Shown: positions 60,611 to 64,000 of the stretch, piece after piece | Numbering within the stretch: position 1 is the stretch's first letter | Layout: each line of letters begins with the position of its first letter | Notes under the pieces: model-generated | Seen by the model: the letters and a program-made list of their open reading frames with translations, nothing else | Database searches by the model: none | Told to the model about the DNA's origin: nothing | Assembly (NCBI GenBank): GCA_019115845.1 | Contig: DXCU01000091.1 | Span: 20,421 to 84,420 of the forward strand | DNA length: 64,000 nucleotides | From: Candidatus Rubneribacter avistercoris | GTDB taxonomy: Bacteria; Actinomycetota; Coriobacteriia; Coriobacteriales; Eggerthellaceae | Reading direction: 5' to 3' | Made by a program: the position numbers and the translations under genes

Positions 60611-62697
60611 GCAGCCTGCATACGCTTGCGTTCGAGGTGGGAACCGAGGAGATACCGGCCTTCGACCTGCACAAGGCCACGCTGCAGCTGGAGAAGCTGG
60701 TGCCGGCGGCCCTGGACGAGGTGCGCATCCCGCACGGGGCCGTGTCCGTTCGCACGACGCCGCGCCGCCTGATCGTTATCGTGGAGGACGTGGCGGAGGC
60801 CACCGAGGCGCTGGAGGAGGTGTTCCGCGGCCCGGCGGCCAAGATCGCCTTCGACGCCGAGGGCAACCCCACGAAGGCGGCCGTCGGGTTCGCCCGCGGC
60901 AAGGGCGTGGACGTGGAGTCGCTCGAGCGGCGCGAGGAGAACGGCGCGGAGTACGTGTTCGCCACGAGGAGCGTGCCGGCGCGCGAGACGGTCGGGCTTC
61001 TGCCCGGCGTGCTCAAGGGCGTGATCGAGGGCATATCCTGGCCGAAGTCGTGCCGTTGGGGCACCACGAGCGAGTACTTCTCGCGCCCGGTCCGGTGGCT
61101 TGTCGCCCTGCTGGACGAGCAGGTGGTCCCCGTCGAGTTCGCGGGGCTTCGCGCCGCCAACCTGACGCGCGGCCATCGCTTCCTGTCCCCCGGGCCCCAC
61201 GAGGTGCCCACGGCCTCCGCGCTCCTGTCCGTGGTGGAGTCGGCGCACGTGGTGGCGAGCGAGGGCGCGCGCGAGGCGGCCATCCGCGCCGGCGTCGCCG
61301 AGATCGAGCGGGCCTCGGGCGCCCGCGCGGAGCTTCCCGAGAAGACGCTGCTTGAGGTCACGAACCTCTGCGAGCAGCCGACCGTCTTGATGGGGTCTTT
61401 CGACGAGGAGTTCTTGCGCGTTCCCGAGGAGATCATCGTGGACGCCATGCTCATGCACCAGCGCTACTTCCCGCTCTACGACGCGGACGGCAAGCTGACG
61501 AACCGCTTCATCGTGGTGAGCAACGGCGATCCGGACCATGCCGCCACCATCGTGGAGGGCAACGAGCGCGTGGTGCGGGCGCGCCTGTCCGACGCGAAGT
61601 TCTTCTACGAGGAGGACCTCAAGCGCCCGCTGGAGGATTACGTGGAGCGCTTGGACGAGGTGGTGTTCCAGGAGGCGCTCGGCACCATGCGGGACAAGAC
61701 CGACCGCCTGGTCTCCTTGGCGCGCCATCTGGCCACCGACGCGGGCCTGCCAGCCGCCGACGCCGCCGACGCCGAGCGCGCGGCGCACCTGTGCAAGGCC
61801 GATTTGGTCACGAACGCCGTGGTGGAGTTCACAAGCGTCCAGGGCATCATGGGCGCCTACTACGCGCAGGCCGCCGGCGAGGGCGGGCAGGTGGCGCGCG
61901 CCATCGCCGACCACTACCGCCCGCGCTTCTCGGGGGACGACCTGCCGGCATCGCAGGTGGGCCGGGTGGTGGCCATGGCCGACAAGCTGGACACCATCTG
62001 CGGCCTGTTCGCCGTGGGCCAAGGCCCCACCGGCTCGTCCGATCCGTTCGCCCTGCGACGCAGCGCCATCGGCATCGTGGCCATGTTGGAGGCGGGGCTG
62101 CCCGTCTCGCTGGCCGCGGCCGTGGACGCCTCGCTTGCCACCTACCGCGCGGCCGGGGTTCCCTTCGACGCGCAGGCGGTGCGTGACGAGGTGATGGAGT
62201 TCTTCGTCACGCGCACGAAGGTCATCCTGCGCGACGGCGGCTGCGCCCCCGACGCGGTGGACGCGGTGCTGGCCACGGGCGTGGAGGAGCCGGCGCTGAT
62301 CATGGCGCGCGTCCGCGCGCTCGAGGCGGCCCGCACCGACGCCCCCGAGGCGTTCTTGAACCTGGCCACCGCCTACGCGCGCGCCAACAACCTGCGCGAC
62401 GCCGCCTTGGGCGCGGAGGTGGACGGGTCCTTGCTGGTCGAGGAGGAGCGCGCCTTGCTGGACGCCGTCGAGCGGGCGGAGGGCAGCGTGGGCGCGGCCT
62501 TGTCCGCGGGCGACTACCCCCGCGCGCTCTCCGAGCTGGCGGCCCTGCGCGGGCCTGTGGACGTGTTTTTCGAGCGCATCATGGTCATGGACGAGGATGC
62601 GGCCCTGCGCGAGAACCGGCTGCGCCTGCTCAACCGCTTCGTGGGCGTGTTCTCCCACGTGGCCGACTTCGGCAAGATGGCCAAGGGGGCGAAGTAG
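60607..62697 (+). CDS. glyS: Glycine--tRNA ligase beta subunit
   Basis: tRNA-binding subunit, 696 residues. [20 protein letters not shown] at the start, [37 protein letters not shown] and the C-terminal anticodon-binding region ending [17 protein letters not shown] overlaps the glyQ stop (ATGA), keeping subunits in balance. Confidence 0.97.
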   Translation: MSSLHTLAFEVGTEEIPAFDLHKATLQLEKLVPAALDEVRIPHGAVSVRTTPRRLIVIVEDVAEATEALEEVFRGPAAKIAFDAEGNPTKAAVGFARGKGVDVESLERREENGAEYVFATRSVPARETVGLLPGVLKGVIEGISWPKSCRWGTTSEYFSRPVRWLVALLDEQVVPVEFAGLRAANLTRGHRFLSPGPHEVPTASALLSVVESAHVVASEGAREAAIRAGVAEIERASGARAELPEKTLLEVTNLCEQPTVLMGSFDEEFLRVPEEIIVDAMLMHQRYFPLYDADGKLTNRFIVVSNGDPDHAATIVEGNERVVRARLSDAKFFYEEDLKRPLEDYVERLDEVVFQEALGTMRDKTDRLVSLARHLATDAGLPAADAADAERAAHLCKADLVTNAVVEFTSVQGIMGAYYAQAAGEGGQVARAIADHYRPRFSGDDLPASQVGRVVAMADKLDTICGLFAVGQGPTGSSDPFALRRSAIGIVAMLEAGLPVSLAAAVDASLATYRAAGVPFDAQAVRDEVMEFFVTRTKVILRDGGCAPDAVDAVLATGVEEPALIMARVRALEAARTDAPEAFLNLATAYARANNLRDAALGAEVDGSLLVEEERALLDAVERAEGSVGAALSAGDYPRALSELAALRGPVDVFFERIMVMDEDAALRENRLRLLNRFVGVFSHVADFGKMAKGAK

Positions 62698-62698
62698 G

Positions 62699-63583
62699 AT
62701 GGGCGAGTTCATCGCCTACGGGAACTCCGGCGATCTGCCCACCATCCACGTGATCAGCGACTCGGTGGGCCTGACCGCGCAGGCGGTGGGCCGGGCGGCC
62801 GCGGCGCAGTTCGGCGTGACGAACCCGGTGATCGAGGTGCTGCCCAAGGTCCGCACCTTCCGGGAGATCAAGGAGTTTTTGGACGAGCACAGCGAGGTCC
62901 ATCGGCGCAACACCGGGGACGGGCGTATGCTCGTGTTCTACACGCTGGTCGACCGCTCGCTGTCAAGCCAGCTGGCGGAGTACGCGCGCGATAGGGACGA
63001 CATCGTGGCGGTCGACCTGGTCACCGACGCCATTTCGGCCATCTCCCGCTTGACGGGCCGCGAGCCGTCCACCAAGCCGGGCGGCCTGCATGTGGCCGAC
63101 CAGTACTACTTTCGGCGCATCGAGGCCATCGAGTTCACCATCGCCCACGACGACGGGCGCAACCCGCAGGAGCTGCGCCAGGCCGACATCGTGCTCCTCG
63201 GCGTGTCGCGCTCCTCGAAGACGCCCACTTCCATCTACCTGTCCCAGCAAGGCTACAAGGTTGCCAACATCCCGCTCGACCCCTCGACCGCCCCTCCCAA
63301 GGAGCTGTTCGACGTGGAGAGGACGAGGCTCTTTGGCCTCATGACCACCGCCGAGGTCCTGGTGGGCATCCGCCAGAGGCGCTTGGGCAACGCGGTGGGC
63401 GTGGCGTCGCGTTACGCCGACCCCGAGTTCGTGTACCGCGATCTGGAAGAGGCGCGCGCCCTCATGCGCAAACTCGGCTGCATTGTCGTTCACACCGAAA
63501 ATAGGGCCGTTGAGGAAACGGCCCAGGAGATTTTGCGCTACTATGAGCGCGCGCACCCGCCGTCGGTTGATATGATGGCGTAA
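62699..63583 (+). CDS. Pyruvate, phosphate dikinase regulatory protein
   Basis: Bifunctional kinase/phosphotransferase of the DUF299 family, 294 residues, controlling PPDK by ADP-dependent phosphorylation and Pi-dependent dephosphorylation. Conserved HVISDSVGLTAQAVGRAA, P-loop GVSRSSKTPTSIYL, and QRRLGNAVGVASRYAD. It starts just after glyS and immediately precedes its target gene ppdK, which supports the assignment over the related PEP synthase regulator. Confidence 0.93.
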   Translation: MGEFIAYGNSGDLPTIHVISDSVGLTAQAVGRAAAAQFGVTNPVIEVLPKVRTFREIKEFLDEHSEVHRRNTGDGRMLVFYTLVDRSLSSQLAEYARDRDDIVAVDLVTDAISAISRLTGREPSTKPGGLHVADQYYFRRIEAIEFTIAHDDGRNPQELRQADIVLLGVSRSSKTPTSIYLSQQGYKVANIPLDPSTAPPKELFDVERTRLFGLMTTAEVLVGIRQRRLGNAVGVASRYADPEFVYRDLEEARALMRKLGCIVVHTENRAVEETAQEILRYYERAHPPSVDMMA

Positions 63584-63646
63584 TCCTTACGGCTCAGTGT
63601 TGAGCGCGCGGGGCAACGTACAGGTACTCGGGTTAGGAGAAAAAGG

Positions 63647-64000
63647 TGGCTGAAGAAGTCAAGCGGGTCTATGCGTTCGGCAAAGACGCCCAGGGCAACA
63701 ACGTGACCGAGGGCAACACCAACATGAAGGCGGTGCTCGGCGGCAAGGGCGCGAACCTTGCCGAGATGGCCAACATCGGCCTGCCCGTCCCTCCGGGATT
63801 CACCATCTCGTGCCAGACGTGCATGGAGTACGCCAACGCCGGCAACACCTGGCCCGAGGGCGCGCTCGACACCATCCGCGCCTACCGCGAGGACCTCGAG
63901 GCCCGCATGGGCAAAAAGATCGGCGACGCGGAGGATCCGCTGCTCGTGTCCGTTCGCTCCGGCGCGCCCCTGTCCATGCCGGGCATGATGGACACGGTGC
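63647..64000 (+). CDS. ppdK: Pyruvate, phosphate dikinase (N-terminal part, cut by window end)
   Basis: First 118 codons of PPDK, which interconverts pyruvate, ATP and Pi with PEP, AMP and PPi. [41 protein letters not shown] and [16 protein letters not shown] match the ATP-grasp domain. GTG start (read as Met) after TAGGAG. The reading frame is open to the window end. Pairing with the regulatory gene indicates a glycolytic or gluconeogenic control point. Confidence 0.93.

Overview
The window is a high-GC bacterial chromosome segment, densely coding, with short intergenic gaps and many stop/start overlaps of four bases. Gene content and style point to Coriobacteriia, most likely Eggerthellaceae. 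The signs are Tat-exported flavin/Fe-S lipoprotein enzymes, a LuxR-type regulator with a large membrane-spanning N-terminus, alpha/beta glycyl-tRNA synthetase (glyQ + glyS), and a PPDK regulator next to pyruvate phosphate dikinase. This placement is inferred from gene content, not from a database search.

Layout. 1-7.2 kb: trpS, a tRNA-Asn, a ferredoxin-tailed aldo/keto reductase, a MerR regulator with its own operator, an ABC-F ATPase, trmL and serC. 7.2-9.8 kb: an accessory patch with the C-terminal remnant of a short-chain dehydrogenase, an AraC regulator and a divergent Tat-exported flavodoxin/ferredoxin lipoprotein. 9.8-19.6 kb: a site-2 protease, scpA-scpB, rluB, then a tightly overlapping run tyrA-aroA-cmk-plsC-ispH ending in a membrane LuxR regulator. 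19.7-22 kb: a convergent Tat-exported old-yellow-enzyme-like flavoprotein whose last codons are frameshifted.

22.3-27 kb: a predicted leaderless 32-codon ORF coupled to a radical-SAM/PDZ (DUF512) gene, then der, plsY and gpsA. 27-30.4 kb: a DUF3887-like lipoprotein, a VanZ-RDD-NAD(P)HX epimerase fusion, and an MGMT/Ogt homologue with Asp in place of the alkyl-acceptor Cys. 30.5-35.5 kb: rpe, a cysteine desulfurase, a PHP phosphatase, a Nif3-like protein, a coiled-coil zinc-ribbon protein, a large stem-loop and rpmB.

35.6-48.4 kb: the asp23-fakA-recG-rsmD-coaD block, then a coiled-coil gene, yceD, rpmF, plsX, rnc and smc. 48.5-57 kb: the usual smc-ftsY-ffh-rpsP order is broken by two accessory insertions. 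The first is a PadR regulator with a DUF2812 protein, a divergent membrane protein and a perfect 21-bp palindrome. The second is an overlapping XRE-ImmA-PIN module followed by a visibly AT-rich patch with another XRE gene and a membrane zinc-ribbon protein. 57-64 kb: rpsP-khpA-rimM-trmD, lepB, glyQ-glyS, the PPDK regulator and the start of ppdK, cut by the window end.

The housekeeping genes cover translation, envelope lipid synthesis (plsX, plsY, plsC, gpsA, FakA-like), aromatic amino acids and isoprenoids, chromosome segregation and SRP targeting. Most new biology is likely to lie in the accessory patches. Several predicted promoters share an extended -10 of the form TGnTAnnnT.
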